DNA from: UBA6776 sp964636785
GTDB lineage: Bacteria; Bdellovibrionota; Bdellovibrionia; Bdellovibrionales; UBA1609
DNA length: 34,776 bases
Reading direction: 5' to 3'
Assembly: GCA_964636785.1 (NCBI GenBank)
Contig: CAZWVK010000014.1
Location: 1 to 34,776, forward strand
The position numbers and the translations under genes were made by a program. Shown in pieces: positions 23,855 to 31,028 of the stretch; the stretch's first letter is position 1; each line of letters starts with the position of its first letter. The notes beneath the pieces are model-generated. The model was not told the origin of the DNA and made no database searches. It worked only from the letters and a program-made list of their open reading frames with translations.

Positions 23855-24465
23855 ACGTCGACCTCCATCAGTTCGCCCAACCATCCAGTTGAGTGTTGAT
23901 TGCTTTCATTCATCCAAGACTTTAATAAATCACAAGATTCAAACTTATCCTTCAGCTTCATCAGCGCATGGCGATAGTTCGCTTTGGCTGTGTCATAAGG
24001 GCTGTTCATGATCTCTGCGATCTCTTTGAAACTTAAGTCTTCGTAAACTCGAAGGATCAAAGCTTGCTTTTGTTTATCCGGAAGAAGATCAATTTCATTC
24101 TTAAGCATTTCGCCAATATCGAGTTGAATAGAAATCTCTTCCGGACCTTGCACTCGTGCACTTCGAGGAGTATCAAATCCAAGAGTTTCACGGTTGTGCT
24201 TTCTGACTTTGTTTTTACAAGTGTTGAGCACAACTTGTGTCAGCCAAGATTTAAAACTCGAGCGACCTTCAAAAAGATCGATCTTTCTATAAATCTTGAT
24301 AAAGGACTCTTGCACAATATCCTCCGCCATAGCTTTGTCCTTTAGGAAGCGATATGCGACTTTCAAAGCGTAGAGTTGGTACTCACCAACTAACTTTGCA
24401 AAGTCCTCTTTACTTCCTTGTTTGACTCCTTCTATGAGCTGTTCTTCCGATCTCATAGTCACCAC
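23851..24465 (-). CDS. ECF-type RNA polymerase sigma factor
   Basis: 204 residues. Region 2 runs over about residues 22-90 (LVGEYQLYALKVAYRFLKD, AEDIVQESFIKIYRKI, then SFKSWLTQVVLNTCKNKVRK), a variable linker follows, and region 4 covers about 125-180 (LLPDKQKQALILRVYEDLSF, KEIAEIMNSPYDTAKANYRH with the DNA-reading helix). The start is taken as GTG at 24465, with AAGGGGG 6 nt upstream; an ATG 9 nt inside is the alternative. The downstream gene overlaps it and likely encodes its regulator. The regulon is unknown. Confidence 0.92.
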   Translation of the reverse strand: MVTMRSEEQLIEGVKQGSKEDFAKLVGEYQLYALKVAYRFLKDKAMAEDIVQESFIKIYRKIDLFEGRSSFKSWLTQVVLNTCKNKVRKHNRETLGFDTPRSARVQGPEEISIQLDIGEMLKNEIDLLPDKQKQALILRVYEDLSFKEIAEIMNSPYDTAKANYRHALMKLKDKFESCDLLKSWMNESNQHSTGWLGELMEVDV

Positions 24466-24740
24466 TTGCGACCCCCTTTAAGACCCCATCCTGGTCTCTT
24501 GCGGTTAAAAAAAAGGAAGATTTTGTTGAGAATTCTTAAGATGGCTTTCGTCTTCGCCTTCCCGCCCCTGCCTTATGACCATGAGCAAGAAGGAGACCAG
24601 CCAAAAGGCGCAACTAGAGCACTTTCCAGATGTTTTTTAAGATTTTCGGTGGCGTTATGACACCGGGAATTAGGTGAGTCTAGGGTCAAGATGCTTCTGT
24701 CAAAGGAGTGGTCAGTCATCACCATCGTGAGATGATCTGA

Positions 24741-24806
24741 TTTACCTGAGTTAAGAACATCGTGTACTGAAATGTGGATTTGATTTCATTTAGAGAAGGT
24801 TTGACT
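24741..24806 (-). repeat. 66-bp direct repeat, copy A (decayed)
   Basis: Aligns without gaps to 26077-26142 with 51 of 66 identical bases by hand count, including a 14-base identical block TTTCAGTACACGAT. Read on the minus strand it keeps the frame of copy B (S-Q-T ... S-V-H-D) but carries a TGA, so it looks like a degraded coding fragment. Together with copy B it flanks the 336-aa gene. Confidence 0.65.
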
Positions 24807-24822
24807 GAGTGGCTGTGAGAAT

Positions 24823-24844
24823 TCACTGCCGCCGGCGGCAGTGA
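24823..24844. repeat. GC-rich palindrome, copy 1
   Basis: A perfect 22-bp palindrome with core CACTGCCGCCGGCGGCAGTG. It shares the core CACTGCCRCCGGYGGCAGTG with two further copies at 26427 and 27621; no other copy was seen in the window. No T run follows, so it does not look like an ordinary terminator. Confidence 0.8.
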
Positions 24845-24895
24845 TCAATTGAGAAAAACAGAATTGACCTTAACCTTTACGTCTTTCACAAAAAG

Positions 24896-25906
24896 TCACT
24901 CATCGCCAGGCGGACAACTCAGTCCCGCCCTGTAACCTCTGGACTCGGGAATTCCTTTAACGAACTTACCGTTTAAAAGACGTGCGCACTCCCCTTTTTT
25001 AAACTGCCTTCCAAGAAGTTTCACATCGCGGCCAAGGTTTTCAAGAACCCATGGTTCTGCAATTCTTTTTCCATCTTCCGTTATACGATAGTCTGCGGAA
25101 ACAAAGAGAGTGCCTTTAGGAATATTAATTCCCGGAGCGTAGTCATAATCTTTGGAGAGAGTGCAACGGTCGAATTCTGATGGAAATGATTTATAACGAA
25201 TTGAATTCGGGATCGACCCCGCACAAGGAACGCCAAAAACCTCGAGCTCCTTATTAGCAGGCAAACTAATTGAAGCCACATTTCCGTATTCGAAATAAAC
25301 TACGGTACCACTAGAGAATGATAAACCTTTAAGCATAAAGGGCTCAGGAAAGATCACCTTGAATGGATCATCTGGCTTTCGAGGTTGCTGATCGTAAAGA
25401 TTGAAAAATCTTTTTTCGCTCAAACCAAACTTTGAAAGCACTTTCCTAGCTATCTCATCTGCCTGAATATTAAAATATACCCATCTCCCGCTTGCTGACT
25501 CACCTAGTTGATCCTTTGAAATCCCAGTCCAATCACTGAGCATGGCCTTCTTTGGTTTCATATCTTTACTGAAGACTATTTCTTTATCATATTTCAACCC
25601 ATTAAATTCACAAAATGAATCTACTTTATCGGCTGGATAGTTCGGCATAATTCTAAATCCATCTCCACCCACAGATACAAAAACTTTAACTATTTGGTTG
25701 CATCGAATGCCACGAAATACTTGTCCTCCTTTGAACTTAAGCTCTTTCATGTGATTAGGAGTCTGCTCATTGGGAAATAAGAACATCTCCAGTTCGGATT
25801 CATTTAAAGGCGGATTAAACCAGTCCGCCAGAACTTCGGGTTTGAATATGAGCTGCGCAAAACAGGGTTGGCTAATAAGAACGAACAGCAATAAATTCCA
25901 TTTCAT
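24896..25906 (-). CDS. Exported protein of unknown function inside the palindrome-bordered segment
   Basis: 336 residues with a signal peptide (MKWNLLLFVLISQPCFA, cleavage about residue 17). The mature protein has six cysteines and is strand-rich; segments such as GGQVFRGIRCNQIVKVFV, GTVVYFEYGNVASISLPANK and PKGTLFVSADYRITEDGK suggest repeated short beta modules. No family recognised. AGGAG lies 6 nt before the ATG. It sits between palindrome copies 1 and 2 and between the two copies of the 66-bp direct repeat, so it may have arrived or been duplicated as a cassette. Confidence 0.78.
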   Translation of the reverse strand: MKWNLLLFVLISQPCFAQLIFKPEVLADWFNPPLNESELEMFLFPNEQTPNHMKELKFKGGQVFRGIRCNQIVKVFVSVGGDGFRIMPNYPADKVDSFCEFNGLKYDKEIVFSKDMKPKKAMLSDWTGISKDQLGESASGRWVYFNIQADEIARKVLSKFGLSEKRFFNLYDQQPRKPDDPFKVIFPEPFMLKGLSFSSGTVVYFEYGNVASISLPANKELEVFGVPCAGSIPNSIRYKSFPSEFDRCTLSKDYDYAPGINIPKGTLFVSADYRITEDGKRIAEPWVLENLGRDVKLLGRQFKKGECARLLNGKFVKGIPESRGYRAGLSCPPGDE

Positions 25907-25923
25907 TTAAATCTCCTAATTTT

Positions 25924-26160
25924 CTAGAAGCAGATCGAAGCAGTTTTCGCGTTGTAAAATTGTATCTGGTGATCGCGAAAATGTGATTCGCAAAAAAATT
26001 CGCCACTTCTACTCCTCACTTTTAGGCGTAGCAGTTCAAGCAGTGTAATCGCATTTCTAAGTTTAATCTTTTTTAGTTTACATAAGTTAACAAGATCGTG
26101 TACTGAAACTTCAGAATGATTCGATTTAGTGACGGTTTGACTTCTGAAACTAGACCGCAT
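25924..26160 (-). CDS. Doubtful 78-aa frame containing repeat copy B
   Basis: A frame with an ATG but no ribosome binding site, 17 nt upstream of the 336-aa gene. Its first half is the translated direct repeat (VSVHDLVNLCKLKKIKLRNA), homologous to the decayed copy near 24.77 kb; the C-terminal third is of atypical composition. It may be a surviving fragment of a larger former gene rather than a functional protein. Confidence 0.25.
   Translation of the reverse strand: MRSSFRSQTVTKSNHSEVSVHDLVNLCKLKKIKLRNAITLLELLRLKVRSRSGEFFCESHFRDHQIQFYNAKTASICF
26077..26142 (-). repeat. 66-bp direct repeat, copy B
   Basis: Partner of 24741-24806 in the same orientation, 51 of 66 bases identical. Here the frame stays open. 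The spacing brackets the 336-aa gene and palindrome copy 1. Confidence 0.65.
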
Positions 26161-26219
26161 TGCAATTTCTAATAAATTAATTCAGCGAGGCATAACTCAA
26201 AATCTTTCTCACAAACCAT

Positions 26220-26249
26220 TTGACAGTGGCTTTGATCACTTTTCATAAA
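26220..26249 (+). promoter_or_regulatory. Possible promoter toward the HNH gene
   Basis: TTGACA (26220-26225), 18-bp spacer, CATAAA (26244-26249). The -35 is perfect, the -10 weak, and the start codon is about 240 nt away, so the transcript would include palindrome copy 2 in its leader. Confidence 0.3.
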
Positions 26250-26426
26250 AGTCATTCACCTTTGCATTCTATTGAAGAGAGCATCTTAAATAGCCCTGTC
26301 ATCAACTGTGCAAATACTTTCCGTCAATTACGAGACCGATCCAGCTTTCTTTAAAAACTCGCCTCACAGCTCATTTTAAGGCGAAAAACTGAGCCTTAAA
26401 AACCCATGATAAAACCTCTTCAACCA

Positions 26427-26452
26427 TTTCACTGCCACCGGTGGCAGTGAAA
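26427..26452. repeat. GC-rich palindrome, copy 2
   Basis: The longest copy, a perfect 26-bp palindrome: core CACTGCCACCGGTGGCAGTG with TTT and AAA outside it. It lies 34 bp before the HNH gene start and would form a very stable hairpin in the mRNA leader. Confidence 0.85.
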
Positions 26453-26486
26453 ATGACGAGTGAGCTTCAAAAAAAGAGAGGACGGC

Positions 26487-27593
26487 ATGAAGATGCTAAG
26501 AGACTTATCTAATACAGAACTGACTGAAAAATTAAAATCTCTCATCCAAAAAGAGCGTGAAGTTTTGAACCAAGTGCTTGAACACTTAGAAGAAATGGAA
26601 AGACGTCGACTTTACCTGAAACTTGGGTTTTCCTCACTTTTTGAATACTGTTTAGTAGAGCTTGGATACTCGGAAGGTGCTGCTCAAAGAAGAATTTCTT
26701 CCATGCGTCTGATTAAAGAAATTCCTCAGGCGAAAGAAAAACTGGAAACTGGTGAGCTTAATCTCACCACATTGAGTATGGCTCAAAGCTTCTTTAAGCG
26801 TGAAGAAAAAGAGCAAAGGACCAAATACACTTCAATTGAAAAACACGAGCTTTTGAAAACTCTTGAAGCCAAGTCAAAAAGAGAGGTGGAAAAAGAATTG
26901 ATTAAAATAAGTCCGCTTTCGGCTCTCCCAAAAGAGAAAGAACGACTGATCACATCAGACAGATTTGAAATCAAATTTACAGTTACACAAAATCAGATGA
27001 ACAAGCTAAATCGCCTTAAGGAATTGAAACCAAATCTTGTATCCAATCAAGAAGCCTTGGATTGGCTACTCGATCGTGTATTGAAGCAGATCGACCCTAT
27101 GGAATTCACCAAGTCTAAAGGATCTAAGACGAACAACAGAGTCATGAATAGTAAAAATCAGACCAGAAAAAGTAGAGTGACTAAAAAGAGCGGAGATTCA
27201 ACACCAAAAGAAATAGACAATGAAACAAATAAACCAATGGATGAGAAGTCGGAAATACGAGTCTGCCCCAAAGACACAAACAAGGTTAAGAAAACCTCTT
27301 TAAGAAAATACATCTCAAGATCAAAGAAAGCATTCATCTGGAAAAATGCCAAAGCACAGTGTGAGTATGTAAGCCCGATCACCCAGAAAAGATGCTCCTC
27401 AAGATCGAACCTGCAAATCGATCATATTCAACCCATAGGGCTTGGTGGCACTGATGACATCACAAACCTAAGACTTCTATGTCAGCAGCACAATCTGTTT
27501 GAAGCCGTTGAAGACTATGGAAGCAAGAAAATGAACTCATATTTGAAACTTTCGCAAAGAACGATGTCGATAGACAGAAATTCCAGGAATTGA
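26487..27593 (+). CDS. HNH endonuclease with DUF222-like N-terminal region
   Basis: 368 residues from the ATG at 26487, chosen because GAGAGGA lies 4 nt upstream; a GTG at 26460 is the longer option. The N-terminal 140 residues are helical (ELTEKLKSLIQKEREVLNQV, RRRLYLKLGFSSLFEYCLVE, LGYSEGAAQRRISSMRLIKE), as in DUF222/13E12-type HNH proteins. A basic low-complexity linker follows. The C-terminal HNH domain has C292-E-Y, a second Cys in RCSS, D312-H313 (IDHIQPIGLGGTDDITNLRL) and C332-x2-HN (H335, N336), so the catalytic set is complete and a zinc site is likely. Codon use is markedly A-rich compared with its neighbours. Palindrome copies 2 and 3 stand just outside both ends. A mobile or homing-like role is inferred. 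Confidence 0.88.
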   Translation: MKMLRDLSNTELTEKLKSLIQKEREVLNQVLEHLEEMERRRLYLKLGFSSLFEYCLVELGYSEGAAQRRISSMRLIKEIPQAKEKLETGELNLTTLSMAQSFFKREEKEQRTKYTSIEKHELLKTLEAKSKREVEKELIKISPLSALPKEKERLITSDRFEIKFTVTQNQMNKLNRLKELKPNLVSNQEALDWLLDRVLKQIDPMEFTKSKGSKTNNRVMNSKNQTRKSRVTKKSGDSTPKEIDNETNKPMDEKSEIRVCPKDTNKVKKTSLRKYISRSKKAFIWKNAKAQCEYVSPITQKRCSSRSNLQIDHIQPIGLGGTDDITNLRLLCQQHNLFEAVEDYGSKKMNSYLKLSQRTMSIDRNSRN

Positions 27594-27620
27594 AAACATT
27601 CAAAGTGGGCGAGAACAGGG

Positions 27621-27644
27621 CTCACTGCCACCGGCGGCAGTGAG
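27621..27644. repeat. GC-rich palindrome, copy 3
   Basis: A 24-bp palindrome with one mismatched pair (core CACTGCCACCGGCGGCAGTG), 27 bp after the HNH stop and 26 bp before the end of the convergent desaturase gene. It could stop transcription from both sides by its stability, but no T run follows on either strand. Confidence 0.75.
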
Positions 27645-27670
27645 TAAGTAAACCTAAGCGACGCTCTCGA

Positions 27671-28813
27671 TTAAGCGCGGCTTAAGCGCAACGTGCACGC
27701 CTTCCACTCTTGAAGGGCGCGACGCATTTCTTTTCGGGCGAGGCGAAGCTCTTTGCGAAGATTTCTAATATGTTCTTCACGAACCTGACAGCGCTTTTCC
27801 ACGCGGGCTTTACGAAGCTCTAAGTATTCAAGCTTTGCCTTTTCCCAGCGCTTTCCACACTCTTCCCAGCGCTCACGAAGGCTTTGCAGTTGATTCATAA
27901 ACGCTTCCATACGATCCGGCGCACCCATACGAAGACGCTTTTCAACCATCGCCATCCGGGCCCGTTCAATTTCAAGCTTTGAAATACGATTCAATTTGTC
28001 GGCAAGGCCAAGCCATTTTGCAGTGTTGATCATCCACTTGGTTGGATCCCAGTTGTACCACTTCACACCATTGCGGTAATCGGTGTGAAAGAAGTGGTGG
28101 AAATTGTGATAACCCTCACCAAATGTAAACAGCGCCATCGCAAAGCTATCTTTCGCTGTGTTTGTGTCTGTGTAAGTTTGTTTACCCACCATATGGCATA
28201 AGGAATTAATAAAGAAAGTGACGTGATGTCCGATCACGATTCTTAAAACTCCACCAAATAAAAGGCCACCAAAAGCACTTCCCATAAAGTAGCCAATAAT
28301 CATTGGAAGGATAAACCCCATGAAAACAGCAATTGGAAAATAGTATTTATCCTGCCACACAACCATTTTGTCTTTTTGCAGATCCATGGTGTAGCGCTTG
28401 TAAGAAGGCTCTTCTCTTCGGCCATCATCGGTAAACATCCACGTCAGATGAGCATGCCAAAAGCCTTCATTGATATTGTAAGGATCTTTATCAGTGTCCA
28501 CAAAGCGATGGTGAATTCTGTGATCGCCTGCCCACTTCAAAATACTTTGTTGAAAAGCCGCTGCGCCAAATAAGACATAGAATAATCTTAACAGCCAGTG
28601 AGCTTCATAGGATTTGTGAGAGTAAAGTCTATGATACCCACCTGTGATTGAGATCAGTGATGAGATATAGAAAAATGCGAATAGTAATAAAAACCAAGGG
28701 TTGAATGTTTCGCGAGCCAGGTAAATCCACAGCATTGCAGCTGAGATCACCGGGGTTAGGGTCATAAATAAAGTAGGGGTCCAGTCGATTCGTTTAGATT
28801 GAGAATTGCTCAT
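27671..28813 (-). CDS. Acyl-CoA/fatty-acid desaturase with helical C-terminal tail
   Basis: Membrane di-iron desaturase of the stearoyl-CoA delta-9 family, which introduces a cis double bond into fatty acyl chains. 380 residues. His boxes: HRLYSH (61-66), HRIHH (98-102) and HNFHH (236-240), plus NSLCH with H207. Hydrophobic segments lie around 15-60, 75-92 and 158-200. After about residue 275 the protein continues for some 105 residues as a highly charged helix or coiled coil (RMEAFMNQLQSLRERWEECG, RKELRLARKEMRRALQ), which is not part of the desaturase core and is unusual. GGAG lies 4 nt before the ATG. It is the last gene of the minus-strand run and may be co-transcribed with the cyclase gene 27 nt upstream. 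Confidence 0.92.
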   Translation of the reverse strand: MSNSQSKRIDWTPTLFMTLTPVISAAMLWIYLARETFNPWFLLLFAFFYISSLISITGGYHRLYSHKSYEAHWLLRLFYVLFGAAAFQQSILKWAGDHRIHHRFVDTDKDPYNINEGFWHAHLTWMFTDDGRREEPSYKRYTMDLQKDKMVVWQDKYYFPIAVFMGFILPMIIGYFMGSAFGGLLFGGVLRIVIGHHVTFFINSLCHMVGKQTYTDTNTAKDSFAMALFTFGEGYHNFHHFFHTDYRNGVKWYNWDPTKWMINTAKWLGLADKLNRISKLEIERARMAMVEKRLRMGAPDRMEAFMNQLQSLRERWEECGKRWEKAKLEYLELRKARVEKRCQVREEHIRNLRKELRLARKEMRRALQEWKACTLRLSRA

Positions 28814-28840
28814 GCGTCTCCGTTCGCTTTAATGAGACCA

Positions 28841-29776
28841 CTAGCTTGCAACAGAAACGCAATTTCTTCCACTATTTTTCGAGTGGTAAAGCGCCTTATC
28901 GGCTCTATCGTAAATCTCAGTCCAATCCGAATCTGTCGGGTCATAGCCTGCGACTCCAATTGAGATGGTGATTGGAATCTTTTTTCCTTCAAATACAAAC
29001 TGTTGAGCCTCAATGGTCGCGCGAATCCGCTCAGCCACTTCCTCAGCTTGATTTAAAGCACTTCCGGCCAAGAAAAGACAGAATTCCTCTCCACCCGCTC
29101 GCGCAAAAAAGTCATTCCCGCGAATCAGCTTGGTTTTAATCACACTTGAGATCTCTTTTAGGATGTAATCGCCCGCCGGATGTCCGTAAGTGTCATTCAC
29201 ATCTTTAAATTTATCGATGTCAAAAATCAAAAGACTCAAAGGAAAACCAAGTAGAGACGCTCTCTTAAAAAACTCAGGCGCTTTTGCTTCAAGAGCTCCT
29301 CGATTGGCAATTTCTGTCAATGCATCCGTCAATGCGCGATCAAACGCTTGAGCAGATGCAACGGTTTCGATACTTCCACGCTCTAAGAACTTAAAAATAA
29401 TATTTCCGGTTTTGATTTGATCGTTATTTCTGAGTTGAAGAGGCTGAAGCGGCGGAAGAACTTTTCCATTTACAAATGTCTTATTGGTGGACTCCAAATC
29501 AATCAGAGAAACATCACCACCCGATAGGACAAGTTTCGCATGAAACTTACTGACGCTTCGATCATCGACAAAAATATTTGCGTTTGGTGATCTTCCAATA
29601 ATTACGTCTTTATCTTCAATCGGCCATTGTCTTCCCACACTCGCCGCAGGTCCCACCAGTAAAACAAGTGCAGGTGGAGCTTGTCCCGCCTGAGCTAAGC
29701 GAAGCTTAAAAGTGTCGCTTGGAAGTATACTGGTTTTATCCGAGACATCCTTGATGTCATCATCTTCATTAGCCAT
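28841..29776 (-). CDS. dgcB: FHA-GGEEF diguanylate cyclase, DgcB-like
   Basis: 311 residues. The layout matches Bdellovibrio DgcB, a cyclase known to be needed for predation: a short N-terminal tail with T15 in KTSIL, an FHA domain (about 38-132; GRS 61-63, S74, H79, STN 96-98, NG 103-104) and a GGDEF domain (about 140-305). The active motif is AGGEEF (GGEEF 228-232), and an RxxD inhibitory site (RGND, 219-222) lies the correct five residues before it. It makes c-di-GMP from two GTP; in the known homologue the FHA domain binds a phosphorylated threonine of the protein's own tail. No ribosome binding site is seen; a promoter overlapping the end of pgi probably gives a leaderless mRNA. The symbol rests on architecture, not on a sequence search. 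Confidence 0.88.
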   Translation of the reverse strand: MANEDDDIKDVSDKTSILPSDTFKLRLAQAGQAPPALVLLVGPAASVGRQWPIEDKDVIIGRSPNANIFVDDRSVSKFHAKLVLSGGDVSLIDLESTNKTFVNGKVLPPLQPLQLRNNDQIKTGNIIFKFLERGSIETVASAQAFDRALTDALTEIANRGALEAKAPEFFKRASLLGFPLSLLIFDIDKFKDVNDTYGHPAGDYILKEISSVIKTKLIRGNDFFARAGGEEFCLFLAGSALNQAEEVAERIRATIEAQQFVFEGKKIPITISIGVAGYDPTDSDWTEIYDRADKALYHSKNSGRNCVSVAS

Positions 29777-29782
29777 ATATTA

Positions 29783-29811
29783 AGAATAATCGCGAACCCG
29801 CAATGACTCAA
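29783..29811 (-). promoter_or_regulatory. Promoter of the FHA-GGEEF cyclase overlapping the pgi stop
   Basis: On the minus strand TTGAGT (29811-29806, containing the pgi stop codon TGA), a 17-bp spacer and TATTCT (29788-29783). Six nt separate the -10 box from the ATG at 29776 and no Shine-Dalgarno sequence is present, so transcription should begin at or next to the start codon. Confidence 0.6.
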
Positions 29812-31028
29812 CTTTCTTCGTTCGGCATAGACTTTAGGTACTGACGCGCCAGAACTTTCCCAAGCTCCACTCCCGGCTGGTCAAATGGATTGACCCTCAA
29901 GTAAAAACCCATGGCCGCGACGCTCATCTGCCATAACATAAAAAACCCGCCCCAAGTCGAGACTTTTGAGAAATCACCGCTTAAGCGAAGCATAGGAATC
30001 CCGCTTTGATCGACCGCACCTGCAAACCCTTCGATCTCAGACTGAAACACATCGCTTAAGGAAAGATTCTTTCTTTGGAACTCCTCTCGATTTGAGAAGC
30101 TCTCACCCACCGGAATTGATTTTTTATTTAAACTTTCGTCCTGAAGAAGAAGAACGTTTTTATCACGCTCCCCATCCATCAGCTGTTGGAACAAGGAATG
30201 TTGATCTCTAGGCCCACTGCACACCATCGGAGTGCTGACCATCGGCCCACCCTTCTTAGCCAAAGATTCCGACCAGAGCTGCTGCCACCACTGACCAATT
30301 GGCCATAGATCTTGAGAGTAGGCCCACATCTGAGTGATCGGAAGTTTGGATTCAAACCCTTCTAGGCCAAATTGAATACAGGTTTGAATCAGATCCAAAT
30401 CTTTCTTCGCGCTCTGAGCACTATCCAAAAGCTCTTGAGAAGAAAGTCCAATCAGCTCCGAGGGCAAAAGCCCAACAGGAGTGAGTGCTGAAAACCGTCC
30501 ACCAATCTGAGTTGGAATTTCCAAAACAGGAACATCATTTTGATTCGCCCAGGTTCTCATTGGATTATCGCCAGGACTGCAAATCAATGTGGACTGTCGT
30601 TCAAGCGCGATCGATTTAGATTTTGAATATTCAATCAGGCTTGAAAGAAGACTCAATGGCTCTAAAGTGGATCCACTCTTAGAGATAAAGACAAAGTGAG
30701 TGCGCTTGATGTCCTTCACTAATTGAAATGTGCGCTGAAAGGATCTGGAGTCCGGGCTATCGAGGAATAAAAGCTGATGCCCACCCGGCTCCCAAAAGTA
30801 AGAACTGAGTGAGCTGGGAGTCCAAAAGCTTCCACCAATGCCAACCATAACGGTTTGGTCAAATCGATCACGAATCTCCTTGGCACGGAGTTTCGACGCT
30901 TTTGCTGGTGCCTCTAAAAGTGAGAAGTCTGCAAATGGAGAGTTTTCAGCCTGAGAGATCGCCTTTTGAAGATCATCTTGATTGAGCTTGATTTCCGAAT
31001 TCGGCTTAAAACTTTTAAAGTGAATCAT
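29808..31028 (-). CDS. pgi: Glucose-6-phosphate isomerase, short form
   Basis: Interconverts glucose 6-phosphate and fructose 6-phosphate. 406 residues, shorter than the E. coli enzyme of about 550 and nearer the compact bacterial type. Motifs: VGIGGSFWTPSSL (GIGGS), the phosphate-binding FISKSGSTLEPLS, TQIGGRFSALTPVGLLP with the conserved GGRFS, and DQHSLFQQLMDG with the active-site histidine region; a QPGVELGK segment carries the catalytic-lysine motif. The ATG overlaps the stop of the upstream phosphoesterase gene (ATGA), so the two are translationally coupled. Product secure. Confidence 0.95.
   Translation of the reverse strand: MIHFKSFKPNSEIKLNQDDLQKAISQAENSPFADFSLLEAPAKASKLRAKEIRDRFDQTVMVGIGGSFWTPSSLSSYFWEPGGHQLLFLDSPDSRSFQRTFQLVKDIKRTHFVFISKSGSTLEPLSLLSSLIEYSKSKSIALERQSTLICSPGDNPMRTWANQNDVPVLEIPTQIGGRFSALTPVGLLPSELIGLSSQELLDSAQSAKKDLDLIQTCIQFGLEGFESKLPITQMWAYSQDLWPIGQWWQQLWSESLAKKGGPMVSTPMVCSGPRDQHSLFQQLMDGERDKNVLLLQDESLNKKSIPVGESFSNREEFQRKNLSLSDVFQSEIEGFAGAVDQSGIPMLRLSGDFSKVSTWGGFFMLWQMSVAAMGFYLRVNPFDQPGVELGKVLARQYLKSMPNEES

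Larger units (their letters stand above)
24466..24895. other. Intergenic stretch with repeat copy and palindrome
   Basis: No gene is supported. It holds the decayed copy of a 66-bp direct repeat (24741-24806) and the first GC-rich palindrome (24823-24844). The part next to the sigma factor gene (24466-24560) should contain its promoter, but no clear pair of boxes was identified. Confidence 0.6.
26161..26486. other. Intergenic stretch before the HNH gene
   Basis: AT-rich, no supported gene. It contains a consensus TTGACA at 26220-26225 with a weak CATAAA 18 bp on, and palindrome copy 2 at 26427-26452. The region just before 26487 carries the ribosome binding site of the HNH gene (GAGAGGA). 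Confidence 0.6.

Noticed and set aside
26169..26246. 25-codon minus-strand frame with two cysteines next to the direct repeat
   Set aside because: Too short to judge, with only a distant AAGGTG as possible ribosome binding site and no sign of conservation beyond the repeat itself.
24823..27644. The three GC-rich palindromes as a CRISPR array
   Set aside because: Copies are about 1.2-1.6 kb apart with genes between them, and there are no regular spacers or cas genes.
27621..27644. Palindrome copy 3 as an ordinary intrinsic terminator of the HNH and desaturase genes
   Set aside because: The stem is stable but neither strand shows a T run after it, and the same element occurs at positions where termination would not be expected.
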